Origin: Lachnospiraceae bacterium
GTDB lineage: Bacteria > Bacillota > Clostridia > Lachnospirales > Lachnospiraceae
NCBI GenBank assembly: GCA_017469935.1
Contig: JAFUFL010000035.1
Coordinates: 1 to 64,000, forward strand
DNA length: 64,000 nucleotides
Reading direction: 5' to 3'
Part shown: positions 49,470 to 56,785 of the stretch, in pieces
Position numbering within the stretch: position 1 is the first letter of the stretch
Layout: each line of letters opens with the position of its first letter
Program-made: the position numbers and the translations under genes
Notes under the pieces: generated by a model
The model's database searches: none
What the model was told of the DNA's origin: nothing
Seen by the model: the letters and a program-made list of their open reading frames with translations, nothing else

Positions 49470-49592
49470 TAATTAGCTAGTGGCAGTAATCATATAAATA
49501 CGGCTAACCGGTGTATGATTGTGCGATTCCGAAAAGAACAGGGGTCTGAGACTTAGACTAGAAAGTATTGCGTGAAAGGGGAGGTTTCAGAA

Positions 49593-49979
49593 ATGGACAG
49601 TAAGAAAAAGGCAGAAATCCTGAAGGGAGTCATTTTATCAAGGTATAAGAGCATCAGACAGTTTGCTGTTGTCATGAATATTCCGTACAGCACACTGATT
49701 ACGGCGCTGGAGCGGGGCGTCGACGGGATGGCGTACAACACGGTGATCAGGATTTGCGAGGCATTATCCCTGAATCCGCTGGACTTTACTCCTCTCGAGG
49801 AAGGAAACTCCGTTTCCTCGCAGATCACAACACGTAAAGTGATGGATCGCTATTGGAAGCTCAATAAAGCCGGCAGAAAGAGAATTCTTGAGATCATGGA
49901 TGACTACACGCTCATCCCCGAATACCGGGAAACTCAGGGGGAAGTGACGGCCGTAATATATAAGGAAGACAAGAGGTGA
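49593..49979 (+). CDS. small helix-turn-helix (XRE-like) protein
   Basis: The product is 128 aa. Residues 12-65 form an XRE-type domain (SIRQFAVVMNIPYSTLITAL, then VIRICEALSLNPLDFTPL). The C-terminal part is helical and charged. The ATG at 49593 follows AGGGGAGG; the GTG upstream would place the ribosome binding site inside the gene. It ends two bases before glf. It could regulate glf or its neighbours, but no operator is visible. Confidence 0.75.
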   Translation: MDSKKKAEILKGVILSRYKSIRQFAVVMNIPYSTLITALERGVDGMAYNTVIRICEALSLNPLDFTPLEEGNSVSSQITTRKVMDRYWKLNKAGRKRILEIMDDYTLIPEYRETQGEVTAVIYKEDKR

Positions 49980-49981
49980 AT

Positions 49982-51148
49982 ATGAAGTTCGATTATTTAA
50001 TCGTGGGAGCGGGTTTGTATGGCGCGGTGTTTGCTCACGAGATGACAAAGGCCGGTAAGAAGTGCTTTGTGATCGACCGCAGGGACCACATCGCGGGCAA
50101 TGTATATACAGAGAAGAAGAATGGGATCAATGTTCATGTTTACGGCGCTCATATTTTCCACACTTCGGACAAGGAAGTCTGGGATTATGTCCAGAACTAT
50201 GCGCAGTTCAACAACTATATCAACTGCCCGGTCGCACGGTATAAGGATGAACTCTACAATCTTCCTTTTAATATGAACACTTTCAGCAAGATGTGGAACA
50301 TCCAGACGCCTGCCCAGGCGATGGAGATCATCGAGAAGCAGCGCAAAGAAGCAGCTGTGGAGAACCCCTCCAACCTCGAAGAGCAGGCGCTGTCCCTGGC
50401 GGGAAGAGATGTCTATACGAAGCTGATCAAGGGATATACGGAGAAGCAGTGGGGCAGAGACTGCAAGGAACTTCCTTCTTTTATTATCAAAAGACTGCCT
50501 TTCCGCTTCACCTTTGACAACAACTACTTCAACGATCCCTATCAGGGCATTCCGGTGGGCGGCTACACGCAGATCGTGGAGAAGCTCCTGGAGGGTATTC
50601 CCGTAAAGCTCGGAACGGATTTCAAGAAGGCCGTGAAGGAAGTGCCGGCGGCAGACGGCGAAGGTACGGTCTTTGAGATGGAAGGCGATACCTTTGAAAA
50701 GGTTCTCTACACCGGTATGGTGGACGAATTCTTCGAGGACTGCTACGGGCCTCTCGAGTACCGGTCCCTGAGATTTGAGAGCGAAGAACTCCCCGATACC
50801 GACAACTTCCAGGGAAATGCGGTCGTAAATTACACCGAGCGGGAAGTGCCTTTTACGAGAATCATCGAGCATAAATTCTTCGAATTCGGAAAGGATTCCG
50901 TGACAGGGGAGCCGATCAAGGGCACCATCATCACAAGAGAGTACCCGGCGACCTGGACAAAGGGAATGGAACCCTATTATCCCGTCAACAACGACAAGAA
51001 CAATGCGGTCTACGAGAAGTACCACGCACTGGCGATGGAGAAGAAGAACGTGCTGTTCGGAGGAAGACTGGGCCTCTATAAATATTTTGACATGGACAAA
51101 GTGATCAGGGCGTCCCTGGACGCAGCGGCACAGGAGCTGAAGAAATAA
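49982..51148 (+). CDS. glf: UDP-galactopyranose mutase
   Basis: The product is 388 aa. The FAD-binding loop is VGAGLYGAVFAHEM near residue 8. DRRDHIAGNVY, the substrate motif VHVYGAHIFHTSDK, and EKQWGRDCKELP near 158 are standard for the family. The enzyme contracts UDP-galactopyranose to UDP-galactofuranose for surface polysaccharides in the cytoplasm. The ATG at 49982 is preferred over GTG 49976. An imperfect terminator lies 43 bases downstream. Confidence 0.95.
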   Translation: MKFDYLIVGAGLYGAVFAHEMTKAGKKCFVIDRRDHIAGNVYTEKKNGINVHVYGAHIFHTSDKEVWDYVQNYAQFNNYINCPVARYKDELYNLPFNMNTFSKMWNIQTPAQAMEIIEKQRKEAAVENPSNLEEQALSLAGRDVYTKLIKGYTEKQWGRDCKELPSFIIKRLPFRFTFDNNYFNDPYQGIPVGGYTQIVEKLLEGIPVKLGTDFKKAVKEVPAADGEGTVFEMEGDTFEKVLYTGMVDEFFEDCYGPLEYRSLRFESEELPDTDNFQGNAVVNYTEREVPFTRIIEHKFFEFGKDSVTGEPIKGTIITREYPATWTKGMEPYYPVNNDKNNAVYEKYHALAMEKKNVLFGGRLGLYKYFDMDKVIRASLDAAAQELKK

Positions 51149-51191
51149 TTTTTTGGTCCCGAATGCCGGCCGATCATACTCGACGGACTTT

Positions 51192-51231
51192 ACTCGGAGG
51201 CGGGCGGCAAGCCCCCTCTGAGTTCATTTTT
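51192..51231 (+). terminator. terminator after glf, resembling hairpin A of the structured element
   Basis: Imperfect stem ACTC-GGAGG-GGGC / GCCC-CCTC-GAGT (51192-51205 and 51211-51223) is followed by TCATTTTTTG. The ACTC...GAGTT frame resembles hairpin A at 29169-29194. The region 51232-51356 continues with the rpmG leader. Confidence 0.65.
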
Positions 51232-51244
51232 TGATGGATACTGC

Positions 51245-51323
51245 TTGACTATGCCCATCAAGTATGTTAAGTTAGTATTCGAGATTGTCACAGGTCTTTT
51301 TTTTATGCACTAAAAAAGCCTGT
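51245..51323 (+). promoter_or_regulatory. possible rpmG promoter and leader hairpin
   Basis: TTGACT (51245-51250) with a weak -10 TAAGTT 17 bases on. It is followed by a hairpin ACAGG-CTTTTTT / AAAAAAG-CCTGT with one bulged T (51290-51323), ending 34 bases before rpmG. The hairpin may fold in the 5' leader. Confidence 0.4.
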
Positions 51324-51356
51324 ATGTGAAGAAAATTAACGCGGAGGTGACACGTT

Positions 51357-51506
51357 ATGCGTACAAGAATTACATTATCCTGCACAGAGTGCAAACAGCG
51401 CAACTACAATACCACAAAGGACAAGAAGGCTCATCCCGAGAGAATCGAGACCAAGAAATACTGCAGATTCTGCAAGAGACACACTACTCATAAAGAGACC
51501 AAGTAA
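51357..51506 (+). CDS. rpmG: ribosomal protein L33
   Basis: The product is 49 aa: [20 protein letters not shown] and a C-terminal [16 protein letters not shown]. Two CxxC pairs make it the zinc-binding form of L33. GGAGGTGA precedes the ATG. It opens the conserved rpmG-secE-nusG-rplK-rplA block. Confidence 0.97.
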   Translation: MRTRITLSCTECKQRNYNTTKDKKAHPERIETKKYCRFCKRHTTHKETK

Positions 51507-51522
51507 TTAAGGGGTAAGTGAA

Positions 51523-51744
51523 ATGGCAAAGAACGACAGTACGGCCAAGGAATCAAAGTTCAGCACCTTCTGGAAAGGTGTAAAGGCTGAATTCAAGAAG
51601 ATCATATGGCCGGATCGGGATACGCTTGTGAAACAGCTGGTCGCGGTACTGTGCGTTACCGTTGTCACCGCGCTTCTCATTGCGGTCATTGATTTCGGCG
51701 CGCAGAACCTGATCGAATGGCTGACAACATTTAAGGCGAACTGA
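51523..51744 (+). CDS. secE: preprotein translocase subunit SecE
   Basis: The product is 73 aa, the short single-span form found in most Gram-positives. FWKGVKAEFKKIIWPDRDTL near residue 16 is the conserved amphipathic helix, and one membrane helix follows at about 40-62. SecE clamps SecY in the translocon. The gene lies 16 bases after rpmG and 12 bases before nusG. Confidence 0.95.
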   Translation: MAKNDSTAKESKFSTFWKGVKAEFKKIIWPDRDTLVKQLVAVLCVTVVTALLIAVIDFGAQNLIEWLTTFKAN

Positions 51745-51756
51745 TGAGGTAAGTCA

Positions 51757-52524
51757 ATGGCAGATAAGAACAAAGAGCATCGCAGCGGCGGTGTCCGTGT
51801 AAAAGCGGGCGTTCTTCCGGGTGTCCGCGAGATCAGAAGGCCTGATTTTACCAAGAAGGCAGCTGACCTCGAGAAAGCCGAGGCCGAGAGAGTCCTTAAG
51901 CAGGGAGAGGCGGATACGGATGCGGCTGACGAAGCTGCCGTGAAGGCTTCCCTGGAGGCGCAGGGCTCCGGCGGCGAGGAAGAGCAGCTTGATGAGAGTG
52001 CGATCACAGACGTGCCGCTCTGGTACGTGGCGCATACTTATTCCGGCTATGAGAATAAGGTAAAGATCAATATTGAGAAGACGATCGAGAACCGCCATCT
52101 TGAGAACCAGATCTTCGAGGTCAGAGTTCCCATGCAGGATACGGTAGAGGTCAGAAACGGCACCCGCAAGAATGTCTCCAAGAAGATGTTCCCCGGCTAC
52201 GTGCTTGTCAATATGGTCATGAACGACGACACATGGTATGTGGTTCGAAACACCCGCGGCGTTACGGGCTTTGTGGGACCGGGAAGCAAGCCGGTGCCGC
52301 TCACCGAAGCCGAGATGAAGAGCCTTGGTATTCACACGGGCAGCATCACGGTGGACTTCGAAGTCGGCGATTCTGTCACTGTTGTGGCCGGAATCTGGAA
52401 GGATACGGTCGGCCAGGTGCAGAAGATCGACTTCAACAAGCAGATGACCACGATCAAGGTGGAGATGTTCGGAAGCGAGATCCCCGTGGAGATCAGCTTC
52501 GCAGAGGTCAGAAAGCTCGGCTGA
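51757..52524 (+). CDS. nusG: transcription antitermination factor NusG, with N-terminal extension
   Basis: The product is 255 aa, against about 175 in most bacteria. The NGN domain begins near residue 87 (PLWYVAHTYSGYENKVKINI) and the KOW domain near 205 (GDSVTVVAGIWKDTVGQVQK). Residues 1-85 are a basic-then-acidic extension with a KKAADLEKAEAERVLKQGEA helix, not part of the usual fold. NusG binds RNA polymerase and modulates pausing and Rho action. The ATG has GATGAGGTAAG before it, so the long form appears genuine. Confidence 0.93.
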   Translation: MADKNKEHRSGGVRVKAGVLPGVREIRRPDFTKKAADLEKAEAERVLKQGEADTDAADEAAVKASLEAQGSGGEEEQLDESAITDVPLWYVAHTYSGYENKVKINIEKTIENRHLENQIFEVRVPMQDTVEVRNGTRKNVSKKMFPGYVLVNMVMNDDTWYVVRNTRGVTGFVGPGSKPVPLTEAEMKSLGIHTGSITVDFEVGDSVTVVAGIWKDTVGQVQKIDFNKQMTTIKVEMFGSEIPVEISFAEVRKLG

Positions 52525-52664
52525 TCCGGCCGGACCGCTATGACATCACAATCAGTTATATGAGACGGATCCCTTTCGTCTGATATATAGAAACGGGCGG
52601 CATGACCGCCGCAAACAGTGGGAGCAGCGTAAGAACTGCGAATTTTACCACAAAGGAGGAAACA

Positions 52665-53090
52665 ATGGCAAAAAAGGTAACTGGTTACATCAAATTGCAG
52701 ATTAAGGCCGGCAAGGCAACTCCTGCTCCGCCGGTAGGTCCTGCACTTGGACAGCACGGTGTCAACATCATGGAATTCACCAAGCAGTTCAATGCAAAGA
52801 CTGCTGACATGGGTGATCTGATCATCCCTGTCGTCATCACTGTCTACTCTGACAGATCTTTCAGTTTCATCACCAAGACTCCGCCGGCACCCGTTCTTCT
52901 GAAGAAGGCAGCGGGCCTGCAGAAGGCCTCCGGTGTTCCGAACAAGCAGAAAGTCGGTTCTGTCACCAAGGATCAGATCAAAGAGATCGCGGAAATGAAG
53001 ATGCCCGACCTCAACGCAGCTTCCCTCGAAGCAGCTATGAGCATGATCGCCGGAACCGCCAGAAGCATGGGAATCACAGTCCAGGACTGA
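52665..53090 (+). CDS. rplK: ribosomal protein L11
   Basis: The product is 141 aa: [34 protein letters not shown], and a C-terminal [14 protein letters not shown]11 binds the GTPase-associated region of 23S rRNA. The ATG at 52665 follows AAAGGAGG. The 140-bp gap from nusG holds a small hairpin (GGCGG-CATGA-CCGCC) but no T-run. Confidence 0.97.
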   Translation: MAKKVTGYIKLQIKAGKATPAPPVGPALGQHGVNIMEFTKQFNAKTADMGDLIIPVVITVYSDRSFSFITKTPPAPVLLKKAAGLQKASGVPNKQKVGSVTKDQIKEIAEMKMPDLNAASLEAAMSMIAGTARSMGITVQD

Positions 53091-53113
53091 GACACACACA
53101 GGAGGAATAGAAG

Positions 53114-53803
53114 ATGAAGCACGGAAAGAGATTTGCGGAAGCCTCCAAGAAGGTTGACCGCGCTAAATTATATGAGCCCGCAGAGGCAATCGCTCTCGCT
53201 AAGGAGACCGCATCTGCGAAGTTTGATGAGACTGTTGAAATCCACATCCGCACAAGCTGCGACGGCCGTCACGCCGATCAGCAGATCCGCGGCGCGGTAG
53301 TACTTCCCGCAGGAACCGGTAAGAAGGTCAGAGTCCTTGTCTTCGCTAAGGGCGCAAAGCTCGACGAAGCACAGGCAGCAGGCGCTGATTATGTCGGCGG
53401 CCAGGAGCTTCTTCCCAAGATCCAGAACGAAGGCTGGCTGGATTTTGACGTAGTAGTTGCTACACCTGATATGATGAGCGTTGTCGGTCGTCTCGGCCGC
53501 GTCCTTGGTCCTAAGGGACTGATGCCCAACCCTAAGGCCGGCACAGTTACTATGGATGTAACAAAGGCAATCAACGACATCAAAGCCGGTAAGATCGAGT
53601 ACAGACTTGACAAGTCCAACATCATTCACTGCCCGATCGGCAAGGCTTCCTTTACACAGGAACAGCTCATGGAGAACTATGACGCACTTATGGCTGCAAT
53701 CGTTAAGGCTAAGCCCGCGGCAGTCAAGGGCCAGTATCTCAAGAGCATCTCCATCGCTACGAGCATGGGCCCCGGCGTGAAGGTTATTGCAAACCGTTAT
53801 TAA
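53114..53803 (+). CDS. rplA: ribosomal protein L1
   Basis: The product is 229 aa: [20 protein letters not shown], the [20 protein letters not shown] loop, and [21 protein letters not shown]1 forms the mobile stalk near the E site and in many bacteria represses its own operon. AGGAGGAAT precedes the ATG. A strong terminator 15 bases after the stop ends the transcript here. Confidence 0.97.
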   Translation: MKHGKRFAEASKKVDRAKLYEPAEAIALAKETASAKFDETVEIHIRTSCDGRHADQQIRGAVVLPAGTGKKVRVLVFAKGAKLDEAQAAGADYVGGQELLPKIQNEGWLDFDVVVATPDMMSVVGRLGRVLGPKGLMPNPKAGTVTMDVTKAINDIKAGKIEYRLDKSNIIHCPIGKASFTQEQLMENYDALMAAIVKAKPAAVKGQYLKSISIATSMGPGVKVIANRY

Positions 53804-53818
53804 GTCATTAAGAGGAGA

Positions 53819-53843
53819 GGAGTTCCCGCAGGAACTCCTTTTC
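53819..53843 (+). terminator. terminator after rplA
   Basis: Perfect 8-bp stem GGAGTTCC / GGAACTCC with CGCA loop, followed by TTTTCTT. It separates rplKA from the capA and rplJL units. Confidence 0.88.
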
Positions 53844-53856
53844 TTGTGTCACGGGG

Positions 53857-53927
53857 TGTGTCACGGGGACGTATCTACTGACACATTTTGGGACAAAATG
53901 TGTCAGTAGATACGTCCCCGTGACACA
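53857..53927. repeat. 34-bp perfect palindrome (REP-like), copy 2
   Basis: Arms 53857-53890 and 53894-53927 pair completely around a 3-base loop. The core GGGGACGTATC(T/A), then ACTGACACATTTT, is shared with the palindrome at 38831-38892. It lies between the rplA terminator and the capA gene. Confidence 0.9.
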
Positions 53928-53946
53928 AAATGAAAGGAGCACCACA

Positions 53947-55206
53947 GTGTTCATGACCACAGTGTTCAGGAAAAAGATCGCGATCACAGCAGCACTTTCG
54001 GCGGCAGCCGTCTGCGCCGCTTTGATCTGGCCGGCTTCTCCCGGAGCAGCGGCAGAGACGCTCGGCGCGCAGGAGATCATGGTGAAGAGGGCTGCGGAGG
54101 CGGTCCTGTCTCAGGTCGAGCCGACAGTGGAGGAGTTCAGGAAAAAAGCCATGGACCCGGAAGGAGCCGAAGCCATCATCACGGCTTCCGGGAAAGTCCT
54201 CACCAGAGAGGACGGAAAATGGATCACCCCTGAAAAAGGCCCTTCGTCCGACAGCGAAATCTCGTTCGTCTTTGTGGGCGATATCATATTCGAGACGGGA
54301 CAGAATCCGTGGAGCTCCATCGCCTATTCGGACGGGATCCGGGCCTGCTTTGACGACGCGACCTGGGAGACGCTGACGGGCGCCGATTTCCTCGTGGTCA
54401 ATAACGAATTTCCTTATACGGACAGGGGAACGCCTACCGCGGGCAAGACTTTCACCTTCCGCTGCCCTCCGTGGACCGTGCAGTGGCTGGGAGAGATGGG
54501 AACGGACATCGCGGCGCTGGCCAACAACCACGTCTATGACTACGGAGAAGAGGGAGCCCTTGACACCTTCGACACGCTGGATGAGGAGGGGATTCCTTAT
54601 ATCGGGGCCGGCCGCAATATAGAGGACGCGGAGCAGACCGCTTACTGCATCGCAAACGGAATGACTGTCACGATCCTGAACGCGACGGAGATCGAGCGCT
54701 ATGAGAACCCCGACACGAGAGAGGCCGGCGAGGACAGCCCGGGCGTCTTTCGCATGCTGGATACCACGCGCCTGTGCGAGAAGATCCGCGAGGCGAAAGA
54801 GAAAGCGGACCTGGTCATCGTCTACACGCACTGGGGCACGGAGAAGATGCCTTCCCAGGACTGGAGCCAGACGACAAAGGCGCAGGAACTGGCGGAGGCG
54901 GGAGCGGACCTGATCGTTGGATCCCACCCGCATGTCCTGCAAAATATAGAATATGTGGACGGCGTTCCCGTGTTTTACAGTCTGGGCAATTACTTTTTTG
55001 GCGCGGCGGCGCGGGATACGGGAGTGCTCCGTGTGACGGTAAACACGAAAGAACCTTCGATCAGCTCCCTGCAGTTCATCCCCATGCTGCAGTACCGCGG
55101 CGTGAGCACCGTGGAGGGTTCGGAGAAGCAGAGGGTTCTCGATGAGATGCAGAGCGTTTCGCCGGGAGTGGTCATAGATGAGAACGGCTATTTCACGCAG
55201 GAGTAG
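53947..55206 (+). CDS. CapA family protein (metallophosphatase-like, PGA capsule type)
   Basis: The product is about 419 aa. An N-terminal hydrophobic segment (about residues 10-30) is a signal or anchor. The CapA fold motifs are FVFVGDII, VVNNEFPYTDRG, ALANNHVYDYGEE, YTHWGTE, and GSHPHVLQ followed by YSLGNYFFG. Relatives take part in poly-gamma-glutamate or other capsule assembly; the exact role is unknown. GTG 53947 is best spaced from AAAGGAG, with ATG 53953 as alternative. It interrupts the ribosomal gene block between rplA and rplJ. Confidence 0.85.
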   Translation: MFMTTVFRKKIAITAALSAAAVCAALIWPASPGAAAETLGAQEIMVKRAAEAVLSQVEPTVEEFRKKAMDPEGAEAIITASGKVLTREDGKWITPEKGPSSDSEISFVFVGDIIFETGQNPWSSIAYSDGIRACFDDATWETLTGADFLVVNNEFPYTDRGTPTAGKTFTFRCPPWTVQWLGEMGTDIAALANNHVYDYGEEGALDTFDTLDEEGIPYIGAGRNIEDAEQTAYCIANGMTVTILNATEIERYENPDTREAGEDSPGVFRMLDTTRLCEKIREAKEKADLVIVYTHWGTEKMPSQDWSQTTKAQELAEAGADLIVGSHPHVLQNIEYVDGVPVFYSLGNYFFGAAARDTGVLRVTVNTKEPSISSLQFIPMLQYRGVSTVEGSEKQRVLDEMQSVSPGVVIDENGYFTQE

Positions 55207-55273
55207 GCTCGGAATCAGGTCGCGGCAAAAAAGTGCAATAGAAAAGGGGAATCGAATCACAGCAAAATAGCTG

Positions 55274-55302
55274 TTGACAAATACATAATCGAATGGTAAG
55301 AT
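55274..55302 (+). promoter_or_regulatory. promoter of rplJL
   Basis: Perfect TTGACA (55274-55279), 17-base spacer, TAAGAT (55297-55302). It is followed directly by the L10 leader. Confidence 0.85.
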
Positions 55303-55452
55303 ACCTAAGGTTAAAAGCCAAGCCGAAGACAGCAGGTGCCGCAAGGCGTAAAGAGTGATCTGCCTGCCGAGGATGTGGATCGACACCCAGACATGCAGAT
55401 GCATGCTGAAGTGGATTTGAATTTTCACCCGTCTTCGCGAAGACGGGTTTTT
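55303..55452 (+). promoter_or_regulatory. L10 leader with terminal attenuator hairpin
   Basis: The region has the sequence order of the Firmicute L10 leader RNA: GCCGAAGACAGCAGGTGCC, GCAAGGCGTAAAG, and CTGCCTGCCGAGG. It ends in a stem ACCCGTCTTC / GAAGACGGGT plus TTTTTC (55427-55452). L10 (with L7/L12) binds this leader to repress its own operon, and the final hairpin acts as terminator. The leader ends 38 bases before rplJ. Confidence 0.9.
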
Positions 55453-55490
55453 CTTCGTTTCGGCTCCAAAATCTATAAGGAGGTAACAAA

Positions 55491-56006
55491 ATGGCAAAGG
55501 TTGAATTGAAACAGCCGGTCGTCCAGGAAATTTCCGCAGCGATCGACGGTGCACAGTCAGTGGTTCTCGTTGACCACAGAGGTCTGACAGTTCAGCAGGA
55601 CACAGAGCTCCGCAAACAGCTCCGCGAAGCCGGTGTAACTTATAAGGTTTATAAGAACACCATGATGAATTTCGCGTTCAAGGGCACAGATTGCGAAGGC
55701 CTCTCCGATCTTCTGAACGGACCCAGTGCTCTGGCAGTTTCCAAGGATGATGCTACAGCTCCCGCTCGTATCCTGTGCGAGTTCGCCAAGAAGGCTGAGA
55801 AGCTCGAGATCAAGGGCGGCGTTGTAGAAGGCAAGGTTGTGGATCCCGCAGGACTCGGTGAGGTCGCTAAGATCCCCACAAGAGAAGTCCTTCTGGGCAG
55901 ACTGTTCGGCAGCTGGCAGGCTCCGATCTCCAGCTTCGCGCGCGTTATCAAGCAGATCGCGGAGAAGGACGGCGAGCAGGCAGCAGAGGCTCCCGCAGAA
56001 GCTTAA
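55491..56006 (+). CDS. rplJ: ribosomal protein L10
   Basis: The product is 171 aa: QPVVQEISAAIDGAQSVVLV, DHRGLTVQQDTELRKQLREA, and YKVYKNTMMNFAFKG. The helical C-terminus carries the L7/L12 dimers of the ribosomal stalk. AAGGAGGTAAC precedes the ATG. It has its own promoter and leader. Confidence 0.97.
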   Translation: MAKVELKQPVVQEISAAIDGAQSVVLVDHRGLTVQQDTELRKQLREAGVTYKVYKNTMMNFAFKGTDCEGLSDLLNGPSALAVSKDDATAPARILCEFAKKAEKLEIKGGVVEGKVVDPAGLGEVAKIPTREVLLGRLFGSWQAPISSFARVIKQIAEKDGEQAAEAPAEA

Positions 56007-56108
56007 TAACTTCATCTGCAGAAGTCTTTTCGATTCTGATCATTTATTTGGAAGTGATCATTTATTTAGAAGTTTTATTTCAAACTAATTTACATGGAGG
56101 TAAATACA

Positions 56109-56480
56109 ATGGCAAAGTTAACAAACGCTGAGATCATCGATGCGATCAAAGAACTTACTGTTATGGAACTCAACGAGCTGGTTAAGGCTTGTGAGGAAGA
56201 GTTTGGTGTTTCCGCAGCTGCAGGTGTTGCAGTTGTTGCAGCAGGCCCCGCAGAGGCAGTTGAAGAGAAGACCGAGTTTGACGTTGAGCTGACAAGCTTC
56301 GGCGCTCAGAAGATCAAGGTTATCAAGGTTGTCCGTGAGATCACCGGCCTTGGCCTGAAGGAAGCTAAGGAAGCCGTCGAAGGCGCTCCGAAGGTAATCA
56401 AGGAAGCACTTCCCAAGGAAGAGGCTGAGTCCATCAAGGCTAAGCTCGAGGAAGTTGGAGCTACTGTTACCATCAAGTAA
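56109..56480 (+). CDS. rplL: ribosomal protein L7/L12
   Basis: The product is 123 aa. The N-terminal dimerisation part ([20 protein letters not shown]) is joined by an Ala-rich hinge to the factor-binding domain ([20 protein letters not shown]). It recruits translational GTPases. ATG 56109 follows ATGGAGGTAA. The rplJ-rplL gap contains a short direct repeat TGATCATTTATTT. Confidence 0.97.
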   Translation: MAKLTNAEIIDAIKELTVMELNELVKACEEEFGVSAAAGVAVVAAGPAEAVEEKTEFDVELTSFGAQKIKVIKVVREITGLGLKEAKEAVEGAPKVIKEALPKEEAESIKAKLEEVGATVTIK

Positions 56481-56510
56481 TTGCTCTCAATCAGAAAATG
56501 AATTCAAGGG

Positions 56511-56541
56511 ATCCGGCTGTCCATCAGGATGGCCGGATTTC
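56511..56541 (+). terminator. partial terminator between rplL and rpoB
   Basis: Stem ATCCGGC-TGTCC / GGATG-GCCGGAT (two wobble pairs), loop ATCA, followed only by TTTCAT. The short T-run suggests partial termination, which commonly separates ribosomal and polymerase expression. Confidence 0.5.
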
Positions 56542-56630
56542 ATATCGATATGGAAGTTGCCCGCTGCGCGGGTCCCGGATCAGGAGACTGGTTATTAATA
56601 CTTCATTCACAAATTATTAAAAAATAATTA

Positions 56631-56659
56631 TTGACTGCTGGACAATGCGATGATAGAAT
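56631..56659 (+). promoter_or_regulatory. internal promoter of rpoBC
   Basis: TTGACT (56631-56636), 17-base spacer, TAGAAT (56654-56659), 127 bases upstream of rpoB. The 305-bp gap 56481-56785 holds only this promoter and the partial terminator. Confidence 0.75.
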
Positions 56660-56785
56660 ATTATTCGCATCTTTTTTGCGTGCCGAGTTTTTGTGCTGCC
56701 CGAAAATAGTTACATAGCTGTCGGAGGGCAAAGGGCGCGTACAGACACATTATATATAGATTTCATACAATACGGGGTGAACCAG

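Noticed and set aside
49441..49470. Promoter TTGACG...TATAAT at the end of the kinase gene
   Set aside because: The spacing is only 12 bases, too short for a sigma-70-type promoter.
53875..55554. 559-codon reverse-strand frame
   Set aside because: Antisense to capA and to the L10 leader, with no start signals.
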